64,000 nt of DNA from CAMPJU01 sp036675265 (GTDB lineage Bacteria; Pseudomonadota; Gammaproteobacteria; Xanthomonadales; Xanthomonadaceae). The position numbers and the translations under genes were made by a program. Shown here piece by piece: positions 36,180-45,344 of this stretch. The notes under the pieces were generated by a model. It saw nothing but the letters and a program-made list of their open reading frames with translations. It had not been told where the DNA came from and did not search any database. Positions within the stretch are counted from its first letter, which is position 1. Each line of letters begins with the position of its first letter. The stretch covers positions 1-64,000 of the forward strand of contig JAKFFJ010000064.1 in NCBI GenBank assembly GCA_036675265.1. Direction: 5' to 3'.

Positions 36180-37756
36180 GACTCCGTCCCGGGATTGGCC
36201 AGGCGGCGCAACCACGGCAACAGGTCGGACGGCAGCATGCCGCGCTGTCCATGGTCGCGGGCCGCACTGTCGCCGGCGCCCGCGTGCAACGCGACCCCGG
36301 CGCTGGCGGCGGCGATCGGCGCGAGGCCCTGCGCGCGCAGCGCGGCGACGATGCCGGTGAGCAGGTCGCCCATGCCGGCAACCGCCATGCCCGGGTTGCC
36401 CGCATCGAGGATCCGCGGCGGGCGTCCAGGTGCAGCCACGACCGTTCCCGCGCCCTTGAGCACCACCACGACGTCGTGCCGGACGCACAGCGCGCGCGCC
36501 GCCTCGAACCGGTCGGCCTGCACCCGGCGCGCATCGGTGCCGAGCAGGTTCGCCGCCTCGCCCGGGTGCGGGGTGAGGATCGTGCCCGGCGGCAGCGGGC
36601 GCGGCCGCGCGGCGAGCAGGTTGAGCGCGTCGGCGTCCAGCACCAGCGGCTTGCCGGCCGCCAGCGCGGCGCCGAACATCACGCGCCCCCACGGCTCGGT
36701 GCCCAGGCCGGGCCCGAGCGCGACCACGTCGGCGCGGTCGAGCAGGTCCGCGACGTCGGCCACGCGCTCGACGCCGTGGCCCATCGCCTCGGGCCGCCGC
36801 GCGAGCAGCGCGGGCAGGTGCGCGGCGCGCGTGGCGACTTCCACGAGGCCGGCACCGGCCCGCATCGCCGCCTCGGCGCAGAGGATCACCGCGCCGCCGC
36901 GGCCATGGTCGCCGCCGATGCACAGCACGCGCCCGAACTGGCCCTTGTGGGCGTCGCGCTGCCGCGGTTGCAGCCAGCGGCGCAACTGCGCGGGCGACAG
37001 CAGTTCGGCGACGGCGCCCTCCTCGGCCAGCAATTCGGGCGCGAGGTCCAGCGGCGCGAGCTCGAGCGCGCCGGCGAGGTCCAGCGCCGGGCCGGTGCGC
37101 AGGCCCGCTTTCGGCGCGATGAATTCCAGCGTGCGCGTCGCGCGCACCGCGGCGCCGGGCGCACTGGCGCGCGACACGTCCACGCCGCTGGGCACGTCCA
37201 GCGACAGGCGCGGCGCGGGGTGCAGGTTGATGGCGTCGATGAGGCGCGCGGCCTCCGCCTCGGGCGCACGGTCCAGGCCGATGCCGAACAACGCGTCGAC
37301 GACGAGGTCGGCCGGCGGGAGCATGCCGTTCAACGATGTGCCGTCGAACACCTGCGGCTTGCCGCCGCGGCCGAGGCAATCCTCGAGCGCGCGCCGGGCG
37401 AGTTCGCCACGGGGTTCGTCTCCTGCCAGGAACACGAGCCTCACGTCGCGCCCGGCGTCGAGCGCGTAGCGCGCCAGCACGTAGCCGTCGCCGCCGTTGT
37501 TGCCGGGGCCGCACACCACCACGATCCGTTGCGCCTGCGGCCAGTGGCGCAGCGCGCAGCGCCAGCCCGCACGCCCGGCGCGGCGCATCAGTTCGAATGG
37601 ATCGCCGCCCTGCAGCGCGGCGGCGCGCGCCTCGATCCGGCGCAGCGAGGCGGCGTCGTGCAGGGCGGGCAACGGCCCGCGCGCGGGATCGTGCAGCGCC
37701 GGGCGCGGCGCCATCGCCGCGGGCACCGCCGCGGTGGTTGCCCGGGTCGAATTCAT
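36176..37756 (-). CDS. nnr: Bifunctional NAD(P)H-hydrate epimerase / ADP-dependent NAD(P)H-hydrate dehydratase
   Basis: This enzyme repairs hydrated NADH/NADPH. Residues about 35-235 form the epimerase (YjeF_N) domain with VCGPGNNGGDGYVLARY and LSLDVPSGVD. The remainder is the ribokinase-like dehydratase (carbohydrate kinase) domain with GQFGRVLCIGGDHGRGGA, PHPGEAANLL, VVLKGAGTVV and the signature NPGMAVAGMGDLLTGI. At 526 residues it matches fused Nnr. It is divergent from queG with only 23 bases between starts, so the two promoters overlap. Confidence 0.95.
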   Translation of the reverse strand: MNSTRATTAAVPAAMAPRPALHDPARGPLPALHDAASLRRIEARAAALQGGDPFELMRRAGRAGWRCALRHWPQAQRIVVVCGPGNNGGDGYVLARYALDAGRDVRLVFLAGDEPRGELARRALEDCLGRGGKPQVFDGTSLNGMLPPADLVVDALFGIGLDRAPEAEAARLIDAINLHPAPRLSLDVPSGVDVSRASAPGAAVRATRTLEFIAPKAGLRTGPALDLAGALELAPLDLAPELLAEEGAVAELLSPAQLRRWLQPRQRDAHKGQFGRVLCIGGDHGRGGAVILCAEAAMRAGAGLVEVATRAAHLPALLARRPEAMGHGVERVADVADLLDRADVVALGPGLGTEPWGRVMFGAALAAGKPLVLDADALNLLAARPRPLPPGTILTPHPGEAANLLGTDARRVQADRFEAARALCVRHDVVVVLKGAGTVVAAPGRPPRILDAGNPGMAVAGMGDLLTGIVAALRAQGLAPIAAASAGVALHAGAGDSAARDHGQRGMLPSDLLPWLRRLANPGTES

Positions 37757-37779
37757 GGGCGCGATTCTATACTTGCGCG

Positions 37780-38940
37780 ATGAACGCTCCTGCCGCCCCG
37801 GCGCGTCCCGCGGCCGCCGAACGGGACGCGCGTCCCGTTCTCGACGACCCCGCCGCGCTGGCGCGGCGGATCAAGGCGCTGGCGCGCGAATCCGGCTTCC
37901 AGCGCTGCGGCATTTCCGGCATCGAACTGGGCGAGGACGAGGCCCACCTGCGCGACTGGCTGGCCCGCGGGCTGTACGGCTCGATGGACTGGATGGCGCG
38001 CCATGGCGAGCGCCGCGCCCGGCCCGCCGAGCTGGTGCCGGGCACGCTGCGGGTGCTCTCGGTGGGACTGGACTACGGCCAGGACGAGGCGGCGGCGTGG
38101 GCGAACCTGGCCGACGGCGAACGCGCCTACGTGGCCCGTTACGCGCTGGGCCGCGATTACCACAAGCTGATGCGGCAGCGGCTGCAGCGGCTGGCGGACA
38201 AGGTGGCCGCCGAGATCGGCCCGTTCGGCCACCGCGTGTTCGTGGACTCGGCGCCGGTGCTGGAGCGCGCGCTTGCCCGCAACAGCGGCCTGGGCTGGAT
38301 CGGCAAGCACACCTGCCTGGTCGACAAGGACGGCGGCTCCTGGTTCTTCCTCGGTGAGGTCTACCTGGACCTGCCGCTGCCGGTGGACCCGCCGGCGGCG
38401 ATGCATTGCGGGACGTGCGCGCGGTGCATCGACGTGTGCCCCACGGGCGCGATCACCGCGCCGCACCGCCTGGATGCGCGCCGGTGCATCTCCTACCTGA
38501 CGATCGAGCACGAGGGGTCGATCGATCCGGAACTGCGGCCCTTGATGGGCAACCGCATCTTCGGCTGCGACGACTGCCAGCTGGTGTGCCCCTGGAACAA
38601 GTTCGCCCGGCGCACGGACGAACCCGACTTCCGCGCGCGCAATGCGCTGGACACCGCATCGCTCGCGGCGCTGTTCGCGTGGACCGAAGAGGAGTTCCTG
38701 TCACGCACCGAAGGCTCGGCCATCCGCCGCAGCGGCCACGCGCGCTGGCTGCGCAACATCGCCATCGCCCTGGGCAACGCCCCGACCACGCCGGACGTCC
38801 TCGCCGCGCTCGAATCGCGGCGCGACATCGAAGACCCGGTCATCCGCGAACACGTCGAATGGGCCCTCGCGCAGCACCGGGAAAAACAAAACTGGCCACG
38901 GATTTCACAGATGGACACAGATAAGGCAAAAGCTTCTTAA
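37780..38940 (+). CDS. queG: Epoxyqueuosine reductase
   Basis: QueG reduces epoxyqueuosine to queuosine in tRNA, using cobalamin and two 4Fe-4S clusters. The 386-residue protein shows RVFVDSAPVLERALARNSGLGWIGKHT split across the cobalamin domain (active-site aspartate in VDSAP). It also has the ferredoxin motifs HCGTCARCIDVCPTGA and CDDCQLVCPWNKFA, and a HEAT-like tail. A TATACT box only 6 bases before ATG 37780 suggests a nearly leaderless mRNA. The last ~15 residues (from about EKQNWPRISQMD) and the stop codon come from an inserted dispersed repeat. Confidence 0.95.
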   Translation: MNAPAAPARPAAAERDARPVLDDPAALARRIKALARESGFQRCGISGIELGEDEAHLRDWLARGLYGSMDWMARHGERRARPAELVPGTLRVLSVGLDYGQDEAAAWANLADGERAYVARYALGRDYHKLMRQRLQRLADKVAAEIGPFGHRVFVDSAPVLERALARNSGLGWIGKHTCLVDKDGGSWFFLGEVYLDLPLPVDPPAAMHCGTCARCIDVCPTGAITAPHRLDARRCISYLTIEHEGSIDPELRPLMGNRIFGCDDCQLVCPWNKFARRTDEPDFRARNALDTASLAALFAWTEEEFLSRTEGSAIRRSGHARWLRNIAIALGNAPTTPDVLAALESRRDIEDPVIREHVEWALAQHREKQNWPRISQMDTDKAKAS

Positions 38941-38989
38941 ATTTGATTTGCTCTTGCTTGATCAGTGTTCATCTGTGTCATCCGTGGCA
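38893..38989. repeat. AT-richer inverted repeat, family D copy 1
   Basis: The left arm GCCACGGATTTCACAGATGG... and right arm ...CATCTGTGTCATCCGTGGC are inverted. The copy starts inside the queG coding end and runs to within 10 bases of the convergent pgi stop, so it may terminate both genes. Related copies lie at 41832-41925 and 48151-48239. Confidence 0.9.
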
Positions 38990-38998
38990 AAAAACTCT

Positions 38999-40537
38999 TC
39001 AGCTCTTGAGGTGTTGCAGCAGTACGCGGGTGACGGGGTCGTCGGGCGTCGTGGTGCCAGCGAGGGCGGGCAGGAGCTTGTTGGCGAGCTGCTTGCCGAG
39101 TTCGACGCCGAACTGGTCGAACGGGTTGATGCCCCAGAGGACGCCCTGCAGGTAGGTGCTGTGCTCGTACAGCGCTAGCAACGCGCCGAGTGATCCGGGG
39201 GTCAGCGCGTCGAGCAGCAGCATCGTGCTCGGCATGCCGCCCGGATAGTGGCGATGCAGGTCGTCGCTCGGCTGGCCGTTGGCGAGCGCCTCGGCCTGGG
39301 CCAGCAGGTTGGCGTGCAGCGCATCGCGGTTCGCGTCGTGGGGATGGCCGGGATCGGCGACGCCGATGAAGTCGGCCGAGAGCGTGTTGGTGCCCTGGTG
39401 CAGCGCCTGGAAGAAGCTGTGCTGGACGTCGGTGCCGGTGCCCCCCCACCACACCGGGACGGTGTCGCCCGAGACCGGCGTGCCATCCACGCGCACGGAC
39501 TTGCCGAGGCTTTCCATCACCAGCTGCTGCAGGTACGCCGGCAGCAGGCGCAGGCGCTCGTCGTAGGGCAGCACCGCGTGCGTGGTCGCGCCGAGGCCGT
39601 TGCGGTTCCAGACCGCCGTCAGTGCATGCAGCACCGCGAGGTTGGATCCGGCAGGGGCCTGCAGTGCATGGCGATCGAACGCGGCCGCACCCGCGAGCAG
39701 CGCCTCGAAACGATCCATGCCGATGGCCAGCGCGATCGGGAAGCCGACCGCGGACCACAGCGAGTACCGGCCACCGACCCAGTCCCACATCGGCAGGATG
39801 CGCCCGGGGTCGATGCCGAACGCGGCAGCGCGCTCGACATTGGCGCTGACGCCGAACAGGCGGGCGTCGACGCGCCCGCCGGACCCGCCGAGCCAGTCGC
39901 GCACGATCGCGCCGTTGAGCAGCGTCTCCTGGGTGCCGAAGGTCTTCGACACGAGGATCGCGGCGGTGCGCGCGGGGTCCAGGCCCGCAAGCACCCGTTC
40001 GGCTGCCGTGCCGTCGACGTTGGACAGGAAGTGCAGGCGGAAGCGGGCGCCAGGCATCGCCAGCGCATCCACCACCAGTCGCGGGCCGAGGTCCGAGCCG
40101 CCGATGCCGACGCTGACGACATCGGTGACATCCGTCGCGGCGAGCGCGTCGACCAGCGCGCGCATGCGCGTGCGCGCGGCGTCCGCGTCGGCATGGGCCT
40201 GGCGCGCGACCGGCGTGTCGACGGGCAGCCCGCGCAACGCGACGTGCAATGCGGCGCGTCGCTCGGTGGGATTGACGCCTTCGCCGCCGAACTGCGCGTG
40301 CAGCGCGCCCGGCAGGTCGGCGTCGGCCGCGATTCCCAGCAATGCGTCCAGTGCGTCCCGGTCGTAGCGCTGGCGCGCGAAGTTGGCCCGCAAGGGGCCG
40401 GCGGCAACCGCCAGGGTATCGATGCGGCGTGGTTCGGCGGCGACGAGGTCCGGGATGCGGCGCGCGGTGGAACGGCGCACGTGGTCGTGCAGGGCGGCGG
40501 CGAGGTCGCGGATGGCCGCCCCTTCGCTGCGGCGCAT
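38999..40537 (-). CDS. pgi: Glucose-6-phosphate isomerase
   Basis: Pgi interconverts glucose-6-phosphate and fructose-6-phosphate. The 512-residue protein shows VSVGIGGSDLGPRLV, LVSKTFGTQETL, the PGI signature GGRYSLWSAVGFPIA, the catalytic QLVMESLGKSV (Glu) and HSFFQALHQGTN (His), and near the end GVELGKQLA with the active-site Lys. It is somewhat shorter than E. coli Pgi (549). ATG 40537 overlaps the panD stop by one base (TGATG), placing a glycolytic gene at the end of the pantothenate operon. Confidence 0.96.
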   Translation of the reverse strand: MRRSEGAAIRDLAAALHDHVRRSTARRIPDLVAAEPRRIDTLAVAAGPLRANFARQRYDRDALDALLGIAADADLPGALHAQFGGEGVNPTERRAALHVALRGLPVDTPVARQAHADADAARTRMRALVDALAATDVTDVVSVGIGGSDLGPRLVVDALAMPGARFRLHFLSNVDGTAAERVLAGLDPARTAAILVSKTFGTQETLLNGAIVRDWLGGSGGRVDARLFGVSANVERAAAFGIDPGRILPMWDWVGGRYSLWSAVGFPIALAIGMDRFEALLAGAAAFDRHALQAPAGSNLAVLHALTAVWNRNGLGATTHAVLPYDERLRLLPAYLQQLVMESLGKSVRVDGTPVSGDTVPVWWGGTGTDVQHSFFQALHQGTNTLSADFIGVADPGHPHDANRDALHANLLAQAEALANGQPSDDLHRHYPGGMPSTMLLLDALTPGSLGALLALYEHSTYLQGVLWGINPFDQFGVELGKQLANKLLPALAGTTTPDDPVTRVLLQHLKS

Positions 40538-40917
40538 CAGGCCGCTTGCCTGGGGATCGAATCGTTGGTGTGGGTCAACCGGTTGTCGCGGTCGACGTAC
40601 ACCAGGGTCGGCTTGTGCGCGTCCGCCTCGGACGCGTCGCAATGGCCGTAGGCGCAGATGATGACCAGGTCGCCGGGCTGCGCGCAGTGGGCGGCCGCGC
40701 CGTTGACCGAGATGATGCCGCTGCCTTCCTCGCCGCGGATGGCATAGGTGACGAAGCGCTGGCCGTTGTTGACGTTGTAGATGTGCACCTGCTCGTACTC
40801 GCGGATGCCCGAGATGTCGAGCAGGCGCCCGTCGATCGCGCACGAGCCCTCGTAGTGGAGCTCGGCGTGGGTCACGGTGGCGCGGTGGATCTTGGCCTTG
40901 AGGACGTTCAGGTGCAT
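40537..40917 (-). CDS. panD: Aspartate 1-decarboxylase
   Basis: PanD makes beta-alanine from aspartate for pantothenate synthesis. The 126-residue proenzyme self-cleaves at Gly24-Ser25 (YEGSCAIDG) to form the pyruvoyl group; the following YEQVHIYNVNNGQRF and RGEEGSGIISVNGAAAH motifs are typical. Length equals the E. coli enzyme. It is preceded by panC (49-nt gap) and directly joined to pgi. Confidence 0.97.
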   Translation of the reverse strand: MHLNVLKAKIHRATVTHAELHYEGSCAIDGRLLDISGIREYEQVHIYNVNNGQRFVTYAIRGEEGSGIISVNGAAAHCAQPGDLVIICAYGHCDASEADAHKPTLVYVDRDNRLTHTNDSIPRQAA

Positions 40918-40966
40918 GGCGTGGGGCGCGTGGGCGGGCGCGGCCGTCTGGGAAACCGTGATTCTA

Positions 40967-41812
40967 TCAAGGCCCCCTGAATTCGAGGTTGTCGATCAGG
41001 CGCGTCGTGCCGAGCCGCGCGGCCGCCAGGGCCACCCAGGGACCGCCCGGGGCCGGATCGGCGAGGCCGGGGCCCCGGACCGCGACGTAATCCACGTCGA
41101 ACCCCGCGTCGGCCAATCGTGCCCTGGCGCCGGCCTCCACCGCGTCCACCGGGTCGCCGGCCAGCACGCGCTCGCGCATGGCCTGCAGCGTGCGGTGGAT
41201 CTCCGGCGCCCGCGCGCGCGCCGCGGCGTCCAGGTACTGGTTGCGGGAGCTCATCGCCAGGCCATCCGGCTCGCGCAGCGTCGGCGCCGCCACGATCTCG
41301 ACCGGGAACGCCAGGTCGGCCGCCAGGTGCCGGATGACGGCGAGCTGCTGGTAGTCCTTGCGCCCGAACACGGCGACGTCCGGCTGCACCTGGTTGAACA
41401 GCCGCGCCACCACGGTGGCGACGCCGTCGAAGTGGCCCGGGCGGTGCGCGCCCTCGAGCGCGTCGGTCACGCCGGGGACGCGGATGCGCACCGCTTCGTC
41501 GATGCCGAGCGGGTACATCGTCCCGACCGAAGGGCACCATGCCAGGTCGCATCCGGCCGCATCGAGTGACGCGACGTCGGCGTCGGGCGTGCGCGGATAG
41601 CGCGCGAAGTCCTCGCCCGGCCCGAACTGCGTCGGGTTCACGAAGAGGCTCGCGACCACCCGGTCGGCCCGCTCGCGCGCCAGCGCCACCAGCGACCGGT
41701 GGCCCGCGTGCAGGTTGCCCATCGTCGGCACGAACCCCACCCGCAAGCCCTCGCGCCGCCACGCCGCCACCCGCGCGCGCAACACTGCCAGTTCCGACAC
41801 CGCCTCGATCAT
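40967..41812 (-). CDS. panC: Pantothenate synthetase
   Basis: PanC condenses pantoate with beta-alanine using ATP. The 281-residue protein shows GFVPTMGNLHAGHRSLV (HxGH), SLFVNPTQFGPGEDF, GHFDGVATVVARLFN, FGRKDYQQLAVI and the KMSKS-like SSRNQYL. ATG 41812 with GGGG 5-8 bases upstream is chosen; longer in-frame starts fall inside the repeat lying between panB and panC. Neighbours panB and panD complete the pathway. Confidence 0.97.
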   Translation of the reverse strand: MIEAVSELAVLRARVAAWRREGLRVGFVPTMGNLHAGHRSLVALARERADRVVASLFVNPTQFGPGEDFARYPRTPDADVASLDAAGCDLAWCPSVGTMYPLGIDEAVRIRVPGVTDALEGAHRPGHFDGVATVVARLFNQVQPDVAVFGRKDYQQLAVIRHLAADLAFPVEIVAAPTLREPDGLAMSSRNQYLDAAARARAPEIHRTLQAMRERVLAGDPVDAVEAGARARLADAGFDVDYVAVRGPGLADPAPGGPWVALAAARLGTTRLIDNLEFRGP

Positions 41813-41831
41813 GTGAACCCCAAAAAGCGTT

Positions 41832-41925
41832 TGGCCACAGATTTCACAGATGACACGGATCAAGCCAAAGCAAAATTATTTCTGGCTTTGCTCTATCTGT
41901 GTTCATCTGTGAAATCTGTGGCCAG
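41832..41925. repeat. AT-richer inverted repeat, family D copy 2
   Basis: TTGGCCACAGATTTCACAGA... and ...TGTGAAATCTGTGGCCAG form arms of over 25 bases with few mismatches around an AT-rich centre that itself has CAAGCCAAAG/CTGGCTTTG pairing. It fills the panB-panC gap inside an operon, so it does not seem to block transcription fully. Confidence 0.92.
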
Positions 41926-41933
41926 CTTTTGCG

Positions 41934-42749
<816 letters not shown>

Positions 42750-42753
42750 CGCC

Positions 42754-43278
42754 CTAGCCTACGACTTCGATGTCGCCGCTCGCCATCACATCGGGCGAAA
42801 GCGCACGCAAGGCATCGCGGGCCGGCCCGATGCCCGGAATCACCGCGTCCGGGGCCACGTCCACCAGCGGCAGCAGCGCGAAGGCGCGCTCGTGCAGGTG
42901 CGGATGCGGGACGCGCAGCCCCGGCTCGTCGATGACCGCGTCGCCGTAGAGCAGCACGTCCAGGTCCAGGCGGCGCGGCCCCCAGCGGTCGCTCCCGTCG
43001 GCGGCGCGGATCCGCCCGAAGGCACGCTCGACCGACAGCAGCCGGTCGAGCAGCGCGTGCGCCTCCAGCGTCGTCTCGAGCGCCGCCGCGGCGTTGATGA
43101 AGTCCGGTTGGTCGACGTTGCCCCACGCCGGGGTGCGGTACAGCCGCGAGGCGCGCAACAGGCGCGTTTCCGGGAGCAGGTCGAGCCCCACCAGGGCCGC
43201 GCGGAGGATGGCGATGCTGTCGCCCTCGTTGCCGCCCAGCCCGACGATCGCGATGACCGGCGCCACCGGCCGGATCAC
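42754..43278 (-). CDS. folK: 2-amino-4-hydroxy-6-hydroxymethyldihydropteridine pyrophosphokinase
   Basis: FolK activates the pterin for folate synthesis. The 174-residue protein shows AIVGLGGNEGDS, LYRTPAWGNVDQPDFINAAA and the signature DRWGPRRLDLDVLLYG with HPHLHERAFALLPL. GTG 43278 overlaps the pcnB stop as GTGA. The pcnB-folK-panB-panC-panD order is as in enterobacteria and links folate with the one-carbon donor used by PanB. Confidence 0.95.
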   Translation of the reverse strand: MIRPVAPVIAIVGLGGNEGDSIAILRAALVGLDLLPETRLLRASRLYRTPAWGNVDQPDFINAAAALETTLEAHALLDRLLSVERAFGRIRAADGSDRWGPRRLDLDVLLYGDAVIDEPGLRVPHPHLHERAFALLPLVDVAPDAVIPGIGPARDALRALSPDVMASGDIEVVG

Positions 43279-44663
43279 TCGCCGGCCGGTGCGTGCGCGC
43301 CGGTGCGGCGGCGCCGGCGACGCCGCCGGCGCGGGGCGCCGCCATCGTCGGCCGGCTCGCCTTCCTGGCCGTCCAGGGCGGCGGCCTGCAGTGCTTCCTC
43401 GATCTCGCCGGGATGCGTCTGCAGTTCGCGCCAGAATTCGACGTCGGCGGCATGCTCGCCGGATGCCGCCAGGCGCAGCACCAGGAAGTCGTAGGCCGCG
43501 CGGAAGCGCGGATGCGCCAGCAGCCGGTGCACGCGCTTGCGCTGGCGCAGCGCGAAGCGCGGCTGCAGCAGCCAGATTTCCTGCATCGGTACCGAAAAGC
43601 GCCGCGGCAACGCGACCACGGACAACTGGTGGACCATCACCCGGTCGGCGGCGCGACGCTGCGCCTCGACCGTATGCACGCCCTGCGCCTGCAGCGCCAT
43701 CTGCGCGCGGCAGTAGGCCGGCCAGAGCAGCAGCGCGAACAGGAACGCGGGCGACACGGGCTCGTCGCTGGCGACGCGCTCGTCGGTGCCGCGCAGGCCC
43801 TCGAGCAACATCCGGCGCAACGCGCCGCTGCGGTTCGCCGCGAGCGCGGCAGCGGTCTCGGGCAGCAGTGCCGGCAACAGGCCATGCCGCTCGAGCTCGA
43901 TGAAGCTGGCGACGGCATGGCCGGACAGGAACAGCTTGAGGCATTCCTCGAACAGCCGCGCCGGCGCGGATTCCCGCAGCAGCGGTGCCAGCCTGGGGAT
44001 GGGTTCGGCCGTGCCGGGTTCGATGTCGAACCCGAGCTTCGCGGCAAGCCGCGCGGCGCGCAGCATCCGCACCGGGTCCTCGCGATAACGCGTTTCGGGA
44101 TCGCCGATCAGGCGCATCACCCGGTTGCGCACGTCCTCGAACCCGCCGGTGTAGTCGCGCACCGAGAAGTCCTCGATCGCGTAGTACAGGGCGTTGGCGG
44201 TGAAGTCGCGGCGGACCGCGTCCTCTTCGATGTTGCCGTACACGTTGTCGCGCAGCAGGCGGCCGCCCTCGTGCAGCTCGCGGTCGCCGCTGCCGTCGTC
44301 GATGTTGGCGCGGAACGTGGCGACCTCGATGATCTCGCGGCCGAACACCACGTGGGCGAGGCGGAACCGGCGGCCGATGAGGCGGCAGTTGCGGAACAAC
44401 TGGCGCACCTGTTCCGGCGTGGCGTCGGTGGCGACGTCGAAGTCCTTCGGGTGGCCGCCGACCAGCAGGTCGCGCACGGCGCCGCCGACCAGGTAGCCGG
44501 CAAAGCCCGCGTCGCGCAACTTGTAGAGCACGCGCAACGCGTTCGGACTGATGTCCTTGCGCGAGATCGAATGCTGGTCGCGCGGCACGAGCCGGAGTTC
44601 GGCATGCGGCGGGCGTGGCGGGTTGGGCTGTTCGCCCGGGGGGGTCTGTAGGCTGGTTGGCAT
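43275..44663 (-). CDS. pcnB: Poly(A) polymerase I
   Basis: PcnB polyadenylates RNA 3' ends and promotes decay. The protein has the class II nucleotidyltransferase head (GYLVGGAVRDLLVGGHPKDFDVATD, with the DxD catalytic pair), LVVF-type strand and RDNVYGNIEEDAVRRDFTAN, then the RNA-binding domain. A very basic C-terminus (RRRRRRRRRTGAHA) is typical. ATG 44663 (462 residues) gives an N-terminus like that of relatives; a GTG at 44753 in the same frame would add 30 residues, but no strong ribosome site favours either. It is divergent from tRNA-Glu. Confidence 0.93.
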   Translation of the reverse strand: MPTSLQTPPGEQPNPPRPPHAELRLVPRDQHSISRKDISPNALRVLYKLRDAGFAGYLVGGAVRDLLVGGHPKDFDVATDATPEQVRQLFRNCRLIGRRFRLAHVVFGREIIEVATFRANIDDGSGDRELHEGGRLLRDNVYGNIEEDAVRRDFTANALYYAIEDFSVRDYTGGFEDVRNRVMRLIGDPETRYREDPVRMLRAARLAAKLGFDIEPGTAEPIPRLAPLLRESAPARLFEECLKLFLSGHAVASFIELERHGLLPALLPETAAALAANRSGALRRMLLEGLRGTDERVASDEPVSPAFLFALLLWPAYCRAQMALQAQGVHTVEAQRRAADRVMVHQLSVVALPRRFSVPMQEIWLLQPRFALRQRKRVHRLLAHPRFRAAYDFLVLRLAASGEHAADVEFWRELQTHPGEIEEALQAAALDGQEGEPADDGGAPRRRRRRRRRTGAHAPAGE

Positions 44664-44730
44664 TCGGGCGGCATCGCCGCTGGGAGGTGGGACCGAGGGT
44701 CCGGTCGTCTGGCCGGGACGGGCGTTGCCG

Positions 44731-44759
44731 TTGCTCCCCGCAAGGGCGCCCACTATACT
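44731..44759 (+). promoter_or_regulatory. Promoter of tRNA-Glu
   Basis: TTGCTC (44731-44736) and TATACT (44754-44759) are 17 bases apart, 59 bases before the mature tRNA 5' end. Confidence 0.65.
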
Positions 44760-44818
44760 AGCAGGCTCGCCCGCGGCCCTTGGCCACCGGCGGTCCGGCG
44801 TCCACCGGAAGTTCCCCT

Positions 44819-44894
44819 GCTCCCTTCGTCTAGAGGCCTAGGACGTGGCCCTCTCAAGGCTAAAACACGAGTTCGAATCTCGTAGGGAGCGCCA
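44819..44894 (+). tRNA. tRNA-Glu (anticodon CTC)
   Basis: This 76-nt tRNA includes encoded CCA. The acceptor GCTCCCT pairs with AGGGAGC, the anticodon loop CTCTCAA gives CTC, and the T arm has GAGTTCGAATCTC. A terminator follows 12 bases later. Confidence 0.96.
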
Positions 44895-44906
44895 ATCACG
44901 AAGAAG

Positions 44907-44930
44907 CCCGGCCCCGGCCGGGTTTTTTCT
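44907..44930 (+). terminator. Terminator of tRNA-Glu
   Basis: A 7-bp CCCGGCC/GGCCGGG stem (44907-44913, 44916-44922) is followed by TTTTTTCT. Confidence 0.9.
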
Positions 44931-45013
44931 TGCCCCGGTTTTTTCGCACGGGTTCGCGCGCAGGTCGGCGCGCGCTTAGAATTGCGCGTGTACCAACCGC
45001 GGAACCACGGCAA

Positions 45014-45337
45014 ATGCCCTTCGTCGTCACCGAGAACTGCATCAAGTGCAAGTACACCGACTGCGTCGAGGTGTGCCCGGTCGACTGTTTCCATGAGGGG
45101 CCCAACTTCCTGGTGATCGACCCGGAGGAGTGCATCGACTGCACGCTGTGCGAACCCGAATGCCCGATCGGCGCGATCTACCCGGAGGACGACGTGCCCG
45201 CCGGGCAGGAGCCCTTCATCGCGCTCAACGGGGAGCTGGCGAAGGACTGGCCGGTGCTCACCGCGCGCAAGGATGCCCCGCCCGATGCGAAGGAATGGGA
45301 GGGGCGCCCGGACAAGCTGCCCCTCCTCGAACGCTGA
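45014..45337 (+). CDS. fdxA: Seven-iron ferredoxin FdxA
   Basis: This 107-residue low-potential electron carrier has one 3Fe-4S and one 4Fe-4S cluster. It begins MPFVVTENCIKCKYTDC, continues VEVCPVDCFHEGP and carries ECIDCTLCEPECPIGAIY; the C-terminal extension (FIALNGELAKDWPVLTARKD) is typical of FdxA. ATG 45014 gives the standard start. A TAGAAT at 44977-44982 may be its -10. It converges on the BamC-like gene with a 7-nt gap. Confidence 0.94.
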   Translation: MPFVVTENCIKCKYTDCVEVCPVDCFHEGPNFLVIDPEECIDCTLCEPECPIGAIYPEDDVPAGQEPFIALNGELAKDWPVLTARKDAPPDAKEWEGRPDKLPLLER

Positions 45338-45344
45338 CGTCGGT

